Shown in pieces: positions 5,595 through 12,363 of a stretch of 16,474 bases of DNA (position 1 is its first letter; each line of letters opens with the position of its first letter). The stretch lies in the NCBI GenBank assembly GCA_025997715.1, contig BNUY01000059.1:1-16474 (forward strand). The letters run 5' to 3'. Source of the DNA: Spirochaetia bacterium (lineage in GTDB: Bacteria; Spirochaetota; Spirochaetia; Treponematales; Breznakiellaceae). The notes below the pieces were generated by a model, which saw only the letters and a list, made by a program, of their open reading frames with translations, was not told where the DNA came from and searched no databases. Made by a program: the position numbers and the translations under genes.

Positions 5595-6587
5595 TTACAA
5601 TATAAAAGCGGGCCGACAGCCGACGGCGCTGTTCACGCTCGACCGGACGGAGCTCAGACCCAGAGCGCCCAGCCCCGCGCCCGCACCGGCGTCCCAGCCC
5701 CCACCCCGGAACGGCATACGCTCTCCGGTGCTGGGGTTTGCATCTATCCAGAATCCGCCATGACAGGCGTTACCGTCCAGGTTGAAAATCCCCAGCGGGG
5801 TATTCCCGGAGGTGATATTCGGTACAACCATAGCTGCGGCAAGTTGTTTCTTCACATCGGCGGACAGGGAACCAAAGGCCGTTGTCATGGTACGCCAGCC
5901 GCTCTCGGTTCCCGCCGATGCCGGGAAGATCAACTGTGTTCCGGTAGGATTCGGCCAGGAAGCCTCCGCAAGATTGAAGTCATTATCGGCGGGCATGTAC
6001 ACCTTGCCGTCAACGATCTTAAATCCATCGATCCATTCGTAAACATTGCCCACCAGATCGGCGATCCCGCCGATGGTGTTATCGTGCCGCCACGATACCG
6101 GGCCGCTTCCGGCTAAAGTTTTTGCGGCATTATCCGGGGCCGGGGTTCCGGTTTCATACCCAGCGGAATCAGATTTTCCGCTTGTGGTATTACCTCTGGG
6201 CTGGAAGCCATTTTTTAAGCACCAGAGCGCGACCGCCGCCCATTCCCAGTTGGTCATCATGTGGAAACCGGCGCCGTTGGCAACGCAGGCGGCCTTCATG
6301 TTGTCCCAGGTGGCGGATACCTTCGGGGACTGGCCGGGGATTGAGATCGCGCATCCCTTTTCATAAATGGCCTGGTAAGCCCCTATGAAAATTTCGTTTT
6401 TCACCACCCCGTTTACGATAAATGCCGGGTGAGGACCGGACCCCAGGGCAGGATCAATGTCCTCAAGATTGAACCGGGGGATTCTCACCATATACAGGGG
6501 ATCGCCATTGACGTTGTACTTAACGTACACCTTCCCGCCAGTGGCGGACAGAACAGCGTTAAGCAACGTGTCTTTATTCAGAGCCAT
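5595..6587 (-). CDS. DGR target protein, FGE-sulfatase/C-type-lectin fold, hypervariable tail tip
   Basis: 330 residues from ATG 6587, with AGGAGG 9 nt upstream lying inside the preceding gene. The C-terminal two thirds show the formylglycine-generating-enzyme variant of the C-type-lectin fold: TNWEWAAVA (112-120), GNVYEW (180-185), NACHGGFW (273-280), then RGGGWDAG and VGCRPA in VR. The active-site cysteines of true FGEs are not evident, so this is a binding fold. Residues 290-327 are the variable repeat; its diversified positions form a ligand surface in known family members. The N-terminal ~60 residues probably attach it to the tail. There is no signal peptide, unlike the lipoprotein TvpA of Treponema denticola, so a virion receptor-binding role is favoured. 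Confidence 0.93.
   Translation of the reverse strand: MALNKDTLLNAVLSATGGKVYVKYNVNGDPLYMVRIPRFNLEDIDPALGSGPHPAFIVNGVVKNEIFIGAYQAIYEKGCAISIPGQSPKVSATWDNMKAACVANGAGFHMMTNWEWAAVALWCLKNGFQPRGNTTSGKSDSAGYETGTPAPDNAAKTLAGSGPVSWRHDNTIGGIADLVGNVYEWIDGFKIVDGKVYMPADNDFNLAEASWPNPTGTQLIFPASAGTESGWRTMTTAFGSLSADVKKQLAAAMVVPNITSGNTPLGIFNLDGNACHGGFWIDANPSTGERMPFRGGGWDAGAGAGLGALGLSSVRSSVNSAVGCRPAFIL
5607..5721 (-). repeat. DGR variable repeat (VR) at the 3' end of the target gene
   Basis: 115 bp, gapless match to TR at 5015-5129, with 19 mismatches of which 17 are at TR adenines. It encodes residues 290-327 of the target, leaving only three residues before the stop. The 3' part (GTCGGCTGTCGGCCCGCT) is identical to TR and GC-rich, as expected of the initiation-of-mutagenic-homing region. 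Confidence 0.96.
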
Positions 6588-7014
6588 TTTCTTCTACCTC
6601 CTGATTGTTTGCCGCCTGATCTTGGCGGTTTATTTCGTCCTGCCCTTCGTTCACGATGGGCCAAGACTTCAATACCACGGATTCCGGATCGAGAGGTACG
6701 GGCACCGTTTCCGTATGCGTTGCCGGTAACTCCTCGTTTTCACTTATGCCGCCTTGGGCCGTTCCTTGCGGCGGGCCGTCTACCTCCACGGTTGTATATT
6801 TCCGTGGGGGGATTACGACATCCGCAACATGCTCACAACACGCCATGAGACCGCGATGTACCTTGCCTTCGCAGGAGCCAAAAGGAATAATTACCTGTTG
6901 ATCACCTTCCTCAAGAGCGAGGTCAATCGTTACGCCTCCAATCGTGAGTATCGTGCCTTCAAGAATGAAATCACTGAAACTTTCACGAGCGGGGTCTATC
7001 TTTTCGATTATCAT
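6574..7014 (-). CDS. Small acidic phage protein before the DGR target, unknown function
   Basis: 146 residues from ATG 7014 with a GGAGGG site about 6 nt upstream; its end overlaps the target gene by 14 nt, so the two are translationally coupled. The N-terminal half looks like a compact beta-rich domain with two cysteines (ACCEHVADVV). The C-terminal half is Pro/Glu/Gln-rich and probably disordered (QDQAANNQEVEENGSE). I do not recognise a family. Position suggests a tail-assembly helper or a linker protein for the DGR target, by analogy with small chaperone genes next to fibre genes. Confidence 0.75.
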   Translation of the reverse strand: MIIEKIDPARESFSDFILEGTILTIGGVTIDLALEEGDQQVIIPFGSCEGKVHRGLMACCEHVADVVIPPRKYTTVEVDGPPQGTAQGGISENEELPATHTETVPVPLDPESVVLKSWPIVNEGQDEINRQDQAANNQEVEENGSE

Positions 7015-7030
7015 TGTACCCTCCAGATAC

Positions 7031-8110
7031 TTATAGACTTGGCTTTGTTACGGTCCACCGGATACGGGTAGCATCCAGCGTACCTTCCACATAGATATTG
7101 AATCCATTGGCGGCCTTTCCTCCGGCGTAAATTGTCTCACGCTGATTGAAACCGCCCTTGTGATCCAGAATTTCGAGATGGATGTCATACTCTGCATTTA
7201 GGAGATTAAACGGCAGAGCTACAGAGGCATAGGCAATGCTGTTGAATTGTATCGGATACCCTTCCTCAACCCGGCGAACATCCGTCATGGACACGGAGTT
7301 CAAATAGGGATCATTCTGATAACTGTTTCCGGCAGGGACCGAGAAGCGGTACAGTGCCATTCCATTTTCGGGAACCTCACCACCCAGCGGGGTACACGCA
7401 AACCGTACTGCGCCGCCCGCATCAAAAAAGATATAGGCATAACAATATCTTGCCGCCGATTCGTAGTTGTCGGGTACGAGGGCGGAATTGGGGAAGTCTC
7501 CGCATACCCTTTCCAAACTGTTCATGAAGAATTTCCCATTGGCTAATGAGATATTCCGTAGGGCCGTGGTACTCTTTGACACGACCAGGCCGGAAATCAC
7601 GCCCCGGTTAAGAACCGTTACAACGCCGGTTTGGATGCGTTGCTGAACGGTCTTTTTTGCTTCCTGGTTTGCCCGGCCCGCGAGATCAAAGGCGTAGGCG
7701 ATCATGTCCACAAATTCCGCCCGCTCATTCACGACTGCCCAGGTTCCATTCACCCATTCAAAATGGATGCTTTCTTTTGCCTTTGCCGTGAAATTGTTTG
7801 TACCATAATTGACAGTGGCATCTGTTGTGGCACTGTTAATCACCGATACCCGGCAACCCGTAAAGGCGGCAGCCCCCAGGGTGAGGGTAATACCGCCCGC
7901 AACAATATCAAAAACGATGTTTGCCTCAATGATGGATGTCGTACTGGTTTCGGTAACCACCTTCGGGCGCTGAAACCCAAAGGGCATCAGCATATTGTTG
8001 TTTTCGTCGCGGGGAGTAATCGAGCCTGTTACCTTCGTCCCAAAGGGCGGAGTATAGCCTGAAAAACCCGGAACCTTTAAGTCCGCAAGCGTACAGTTAA
8101 TAGTAGCCAT
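7031..8110 (-). CDS. Phage tail/fibre-associated protein, unknown family
   Basis: 359 residues if started at ATG 8110 (MATINCTLADL), which has GAGGAG about 6 nt upstream. The longer frame to 8173 overlaps the previous gene and has no ribosome binding site, so I reject it. The N-terminus (GFSGYTPPFGTKVTGSI) and a Gly/Thr/Val-rich beta segment (residues ~50-110) precede a short helical stretch (AYAFDLAGRANQEAKKTVQQR) and a beta-rich C-terminal half of about 200 residues. This fits a trimeric tail appendage with a coiled-coil neck. It lies between a LamG-like fibre and the DGR target, so it may form the platform that carries the target. Function is inferred from context only. Confidence 0.75.
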   Translation of the reverse strand: MATINCTLADLKVPGFSGYTPPFGTKVTGSITPRDENNNMLMPFGFQRPKVVTETSTTSIIEANIVFDIVAGGITLTLGAAAFTGCRVSVINSATTDATVNYGTNNFTAKAKESIHFEWVNGTWAVVNERAEFVDMIAYAFDLAGRANQEAKKTVQQRIQTGVVTVLNRGVISGLVVSKSTTALRNISLANGKFFMNSLERVCGDFPNSALVPDNYESAARYCYAYIFFDAGGAVRFACTPLGGEVPENGMALYRFSVPAGNSYQNDPYLNSVSMTDVRRVEEGYPIQFNSIAYASVALPFNLLNAEYDIHLEILDHKGGFNQRETIYAGGKAANGFNIYVEGTLDATRIRWTVTKPSL

Positions 8111-8120
8111 ATAATCTCCT

Positions 8121-10055
8121 CTATGTGTTATTTTTAACGGCCAAAACCGCATTTCTGAACTGCTCACCCTCAAACAGGTTAGTAACTATCCTGTTGGGAT
8201 TGTCAAACATGAGTACCGCCCATTTTTTTGTGTAATCCAACCCGGCGTAGGGAATATGCGCCGTAGTGTTACTGATAAAGGCCGCAATCGCAAGGGCAAC
8301 GCTCCGGTCAATCGTCAATTCATCAATGTTTACCGTGTCCCGTTCCCCATTGATTAAAATGTCCGCCTCTTCATCCGTGGTCTGGTAGTGCTTTGTAACC
8401 TCAAAATAGGTGTTGCCGATAAACAGGGCGAACTTCTGCTGTGTTGCAACAAAGGCGATATGGACCCATGTATTAGGCCGTATCTCTACCGCGTTCATGT
8501 TGATAGATTCATTACCCTTCGGGGAGCTATGGTCGATCCGGTTGTTGGTAATCGGGGCCGCGCTGTAGGGAATATCGCCCTCGTCAGGGACGCTGTAGGG
8601 AATATCCCCTTCATCGGGGACGCTGTATTCGATGTCTTGCCCGCCGATGTTGAAAATAAATTCTTCGTTCTTTGGGGTTTTAAGGCGGAATACTTCAATG
8701 TTTTCCACTTCGGGTAGGCGCAGCCAAAATTCAACCGTGGATGCTACATTGGGTATTTTCGCCGCTACAGAAAACATTCCGTAAAGGGACTTTCCGGGGT
8801 TTTCGTAAGGTGCTACATCCGACATGGCGGGGCTTAGGTATATTTGCCCGTTTGAATCGTCGCGACCCACAAGAATAGGTGCCGCGAGGTAACCGATCAC
8901 AATGCTGGAAGTCTGGTTTTGATTTTTCAGATCAGTATCAAAATGATAGACCTCACTTAACGGAGAAATGAAGGGCAGTCCAATATCATACCGGTTCAGG
9001 CGGCGGTCGGCTATCAAGGCATTGGTTATTGTAAGATTGGTGTCGCTGTAGAGCTTAAAGGTTTTTATCGAATCACCGCCCGTATCTTCCGGTAAAACAA
9101 CCTCCGACCACTGTTGATTTTTCCGTCCGTATAAACGCCCATCTGCCGGGGCATCATGGACAATATCAGAGATAAGCGCTCCAATAGTTGCTATCGCCTC
9201 GGAAAGCGACGTTACATTCGCCCGTCTGTAAACTATTTCTTTGACCAGAGCGGCATAAAGGCTATCAGTTGCGAGGAATGAATCATCCCCCGCATTGTAG
9301 TTTTGTCCAAAGGGGACGCCTTTTCCATTTACCTGACCCGTATTTACGCCAAAATCTATATTGGCATTTTTAATAACCCTTTGCCCATGCGCCCCTGTGC
9401 TGGTATGCTCTACCAAAAATAACTGCTGTAACTCTTGCGATGGAATAACAAGGAAGGTCCGGGCTTTTTGTGTGGTCCATGCCTGATTTTCTTCTCCCTG
9501 ATGGATTGCCGTTATATTATGAACATCAGCAGCATCAATTTCTGTTATCTCCGGGCGGACAAGGATTTCCGCGAGCTTGATCCACCCGGTATCAGCCTCC
9601 GGCGCGGTAGCTTGGCCCACAACGCCCTGTTTTACCTGATATTGAACAATCAATCTTTCTTTGGTTTCTACATCCCAAAATTGGCCTGTATCGGTATCAG
9701 GGTTGTAGAACGCCCTGCGCTGATTATCGTATGGCTCAAGAATACCCCGCACCTGGACGGTATCAAGACGATTATCCCCAGGGGGCGGTGTTATCGGAAT
9801 GAGATCGGAGACCTGTTTATTATAAACAGGAAGATCAAGGGATAATCCATTGCCCCACAATTTACCTATACGGATTCCAACCGTCTCTGTGTCCGGCGTT
9901 ACGGCTGCACCAACAATATAATCAATGTCGGTCGATACCAACATCCTGTCCAAAATGGCGGCATTTCGTATGATGCTTTCAAATCCGTGTTGGAAATCAG
10001 TATTTTTCGCGATCTCGTGTTCATATACGAGTGCGGTTGAAAAATCACTACCCAA
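8121..10055 (-). CDS. Tail fibre-like protein with LamG/concanavalin-like C-terminal domain
   Basis: About 644 residues. I choose TTG 10055 (GSDFSTALVYEHEI...) because GGAGG lies 5 nt upstream. Longer starts up to 10160 would run through the terminator hairpin. The N-terminal region (~300 residues) has tail-fibre features (QVRGILEPYDNQRRAFYNP; QGVVGQATAPEADTGWIKL). The C-terminal part resembles a LamG/concanavalin-type jelly roll: SLYGMFSVAAKI, STVEFWLRLPE, NTWVHIAFVATQQKFALFIG. It holds an in-frame 10-residue tandem repeat (VPDEGDIPYS). LamG-like domains in phage fibres usually bind glycans. A strong promoter and an attenuator-like leader precede it, so it heads the receptor-recognition cassette. 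Confidence 0.82.
   Translation of the reverse strand: MGSDFSTALVYEHEIAKNTDFQHGFESIIRNAAILDRMLVSTDIDYIVGAAVTPDTETVGIRIGKLWGNGLSLDLPVYNKQVSDLIPITPPPGDNRLDTVQVRGILEPYDNQRRAFYNPDTDTGQFWDVETKERLIVQYQVKQGVVGQATAPEADTGWIKLAEILVRPEITEIDAADVHNITAIHQGEENQAWTTQKARTFLVIPSQELQQLFLVEHTSTGAHGQRVIKNANIDFGVNTGQVNGKGVPFGQNYNAGDDSFLATDSLYAALVKEIVYRRANVTSLSEAIATIGALISDIVHDAPADGRLYGRKNQQWSEVVLPEDTGGDSIKTFKLYSDTNLTITNALIADRRLNRYDIGLPFISPLSEVYHFDTDLKNQNQTSSIVIGYLAAPILVGRDDSNGQIYLSPAMSDVAPYENPGKSLYGMFSVAAKIPNVASTVEFWLRLPEVENIEVFRLKTPKNEEFIFNIGGQDIEYSVPDEGDIPYSVPDEGDIPYSAAPITNNRIDHSSPKGNESINMNAVEIRPNTWVHIAFVATQQKFALFIGNTYFEVTKHYQTTDEEADILINGERDTVNIDELTIDRSVALAIAAFISNTTAHIPYAGLDYTKKWAVLMFDNPNRIVTNLFEGEQFRNAVLAVKNNT
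8561..8620. repeat. Two-copy 30-bp in-frame tandem repeat in the fibre gene
   Basis: Two 30-bp units (8561-8590, 8591-8620) with four base differences, followed by a 7-bp partial unit. They encode the decapeptide VPDEGDIPYS twice. The differences are silent at the protein level, so the duplication is not recent and the peptide is under selection. Confidence 0.9.
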
Positions 10056-10073
10056 GATACCCTCCAAACCAAT

Positions 10074-10107
10074 AAAAAAGCCGGACATGGGACTACCCAT
10101 ATCCGGC
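10074..10107 (-). terminator. Intrinsic terminator in the leader of the LamG-like fibre gene
   Basis: Minus-strand RNA forms a 12-bp stem, GCCGGATATGGG / CCCATGTCCGGC with one U.G pair, a TAGT loop, and then TTTTTT. It lies between a strong promoter and the fibre ribosome binding site, 18 nt before the chosen start at 10055. This is the arrangement of transcription attenuation. The wobble makes it strand-specific. Confidence 0.88.
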
Positions 10108-10131
10108 CTGTTTGCACATTCAGCGCCAACC
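10101..10131 (-). promoter_or_regulatory. Leader box B: 31-bp element shared with 3724-3754
   Basis: Second copy of the leader box, 26/31 identical to the one at 3724-3754. A hairpin with a 6-nt loop (CGCC-CTGGGA-GGCG, 10134-10147) precedes it, as in the other copy, although the hairpin sequences are unrelated. Preserved architecture with a changed stem suggests a structured RNA, but two copies cannot prove it. Confidence 0.55.
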
Positions 10132-10171
10132 CACGCCTCCCAGGGCGCAAAGTATATCAAATTACGATTTT

Positions 10172-10200
10172 ATTATAGATTTACAATCCGTTTCCGTCAA
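10172..10200 (-). promoter_or_regulatory. Strong sigma70-type promoter for the fibre/DGR cassette
   Basis: Minus-strand TTGACG (10200-10195), a 17-nt spacer and a perfect TATAAT (10177-10172) make a near-consensus promoter in the gap after the stop at 10208. The predicted start is near 10165, giving a leader of about 90 nt up to the terminator. A host-type consensus promoter within a late tail operon is unexpected and would let the recognition genes be transcribed separately from the baseplate genes. Confidence 0.78.
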
Positions 10201-10207
10201 GGTTCTT

Positions 10208-11278
10208 TCATTCCTCTGTCTCCGTTCTCTCTACAAACTCTACAAATGCCTGTATCCCTCGCGGCTTTACGGTATCGAGTACCGTTTGATACACCACGTT
10301 ACGCAAAGCCCCTTTCCTTCCCAGGATATATGAATTATCAAAATAGCTTTCACCACTATAATCAAGTTCGGGAATTGGATCGACCGTACCGGGGCCGAGG
10401 TGAAGCGAATTATCTACAACGGCATACCCTTCATACTGAATTACAACGGTATAGGACGGATTAAGCGGTTTTAGAAAGAATCGGGCATAATCAATATATG
10501 TCTCCCTGCCGGTAGCCGGGACAAACTTGATTCTTAAGTGCGCGGTTTCCGCGCTTAAAACGATAAAACAAAAAGCGTCTCTCCAATCATCATGATCAAA
10601 CCAATTTGTAACTGCGCTATTAGACCATGCAAGCACCCTTTCATCTGCGTTAAAATACTTCCCGCTCCCATCCTGAATAATCACACCACACTTTCCTCGC
10701 AGAAAGAAGTGAAGGGTATATACACCCGCTGAAATATTATCCAGCATTTGCATACATGAATCCTCTACAGAGCCACTAAAATACAAGCCAAAACCGCCAG
10801 AAAATCTGGCTTCTCTGCTAAAAGCTGCGCCGCCCGTAAGTACCCAACGATTACTTTCGTCTTCAAAATCGCCGTCTTCCAAGAGGCTTTCTTTGGCGGT
10901 ATTTTCGCAAACATACGCATTGATACCCCCAAAATAGGTCTCAAAAACGTGTTCGATGTCTGTCCCATTGCCCCAAATTTCATCACCTTGGCGCTCCGTA
11001 ATCGACCGCATCCGCCGCAATAAAACGCTGTCGGATTCTTCCATCTGCCTCCGCAATTTTGTGAATTGCTTTACAATCATTTCCAGGGTTTCCCCCTCAT
11101 GATCCTTCACATTGTCGGTTCTGGTATAGTAATAAATGAAATCGACCAACTCCTCTAATTCATTCGCGGTTGCGCCGTTACCTTCAAAGTCCGACAAAAC
11201 CGCCTGAATGACCGGATCGTTTTTATTTATGCCGGTAGCGAGAAAATCAAGGAGGTTTAGCCCTTCGCGGTCATTCAT
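10208..11278 (-). CDS. Baseplate/tail protein at the gpI position with a carbohydrate-binding-like middle domain
   Basis: 356 residues; ATG 11278 overlaps the baseplate J stop (ATGA, 4 nt). The N-terminal ~110 residues are helical and charged (residues 1-105, ending RRMRSITERQGDEIWG), as in tail-protein-I-like adaptors that follow gpJ. The middle (about residues 128-270; LLEDGDFEDESNRWVLTGG, then a beta-rich region ending IDYARFFLKP) looks like a CBM4/9-type or similar jelly-roll carbohydrate-binding module. The C-terminal ~80 residues contain a YFDNSYIL motif and a strand-helix end. The fibre attachment role is inferred from gene order. Confidence 0.72.
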   Translation of the reverse strand: MNDREGLNLLDFLATGINKNDPVIQAVLSDFEGNGATANELEELVDFIYYYTRTDNVKDHEGETLEMIVKQFTKLRRQMEESDSVLLRRMRSITERQGDEIWGNGTDIEHVFETYFGGINAYVCENTAKESLLEDGDFEDESNRWVLTGGAAFSREARFSGGFGLYFSGSVEDSCMQMLDNISAGVYTLHFFLRGKCGVIIQDGSGKYFNADERVLAWSNSAVTNWFDHDDWRDAFCFIVLSAETAHLRIKFVPATGRETYIDYARFFLKPLNPSYTVVIQYEGYAVVDNSLHLGPGTVDPIPELDYSGESYFDNSYILGRKGALRNVVYQTVLDTVKPRGIQAFVEFVERTETEE

Positions 11279-12363
11279 TGTATTATCACCTCTACCGTGC
11301 AGCTTTCAAACCGGGGAATCTGGTGTGTATTGATGTTGATATTTTCCTGATTGGGTATTTTTACATCAATAATATATGAAATCCTCCTTAATACCACAAT
11401 TAAATCAGAGATTAGGACTGATTGCCCGATCAGGAGGGAGTTAATAAACTTTTTAACCGCCTCGGTAACATCATAAATAACAACGGATTCGCCGAGATCA
11501 TTCATGGCATCCTGGGTGGTTGTAACCCGTATATTCCGATGCACGGGTATTTTCTCCGGCGTTAAATACCGGACGTTGATACCGGGGGCACGATAGCCGC
11601 CGTTTGTTTTTGTGCGATTCCCGTCTATTTTTGCCTTGACTTGCGCGATTGCTTCTTCGGTCATGCCACCGGACCCGTCCTCAAGGTAAACCGTCATATT
11701 CCATATATTATTTACCGGGGGGAAATGCTCATCAATTTGCAGGGAGCGTACAAGGTTTGTTCCGGTAAGGCCGGATAAAAAACCATAGCCGTTTGTCCTG
11801 GAAAGTCCAAGGATATAATCGGCGAAACGGGCAATATACGCGCCCCAGTCCTCACTATCAAGCCCCCCCGTTGCCGCCCCCCCGTTATTCACGGCAATAA
11901 TATCAGTGGGAAGGGATGAAATAATCGTTTTAATCATCCCCGCGCTTACATTGTATTTTTCGCCTACCGCCTCCGCGATTGCCGGTATTTCATCGGAGGT
12001 CAAAGCGCCGGAACCGATATATCCTATTTGTGAGGTAAGAAACTTTAACCCCCCAGCCGCAACGATGGTGCCGGTGGGGATATTCGTCTCGTATGAAAAG
12101 GGTTTTGACCGGGAAAAAATGAGTTTTGTCGATGCCTTCAATCCGGCTTTCATCTCAAACCCGAAAACAGAATAGGGTAATCCTCGCAAGAATGTGGAAA
12201 ATCCAACTTGGCAACGGATATACAACATTGCCAATTCCCACGCCGTGGCCTCTATCTGCGATTCCAGGACACCTCCATCATTAAAATCCGTTAATTTATC
12301 CTGATGCGCCGAAATATAATTCCGCATAGCGGCCTGTATCTGGGCGAAACTTCTTACTTCCAT
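11275..12363 (-). CDS. Baseplate assembly protein J (gpJ/XkdT family)
   Basis: 362 residues, starting at ATG 12363 with a 1-nt TAATG overlap to the preceding gene. The organisation matches the Baseplate_J family: a helical N-terminus (QIQAAMRNYISAHQDKLTDFNDGGVLESQIEA), the beta region with IPTGTIV, a segment GGLDSEDWGAYIARFADYI of the D-x-E-x-x-x-x-R-x type, the G-L-x-G-T-x-x-V-R motif, and the C-terminal VHRNIRVTTT repeat. gpJ forms the wedge rim of contractile-tail baseplates. This gene is the clearest evidence that the phage has a contractile tail. Confidence 0.9.
   Translation of the reverse strand: MEVRSFAQIQAAMRNYISAHQDKLTDFNDGGVLESQIEATAWELAMLYIRCQVGFSTFLRGLPYSVFGFEMKAGLKASTKLIFSRSKPFSYETNIPTGTIVAAGGLKFLTSQIGYIGSGALTSDEIPAIAEAVGEKYNVSAGMIKTIISSLPTDIIAVNNGGAATGGLDSEDWGAYIARFADYILGLSRTNGYGFLSGLTGTNLVRSLQIDEHFPPVNNIWNMTVYLEDGSGGMTEEAIAQVKAKIDGNRTKTNGGYRAPGINVRYLTPEKIPVHRNIRVTTTQDAMNDLGESVVIYDVTEAVKKFINSLLIGQSVLISDLIVVLRRISYIIDVKIPNQENININTHQIPRFESCTVEVIIQ

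Noticed and set aside
7031..8173. Longest start (8173) for the 359-residue tail protein
   Set aside because: The added residues overlap the end of the previous gene and have no ribosome binding site. ATG 8110 has GAGGAG.
8121..10160. Longest start (10160) for the LamG-like fibre
   Set aside because: The extra 35 codons run through the terminator hairpin and leader box, and start upstream of no ribosome binding site. TTG 10055 has GGAGG at 5 nt.
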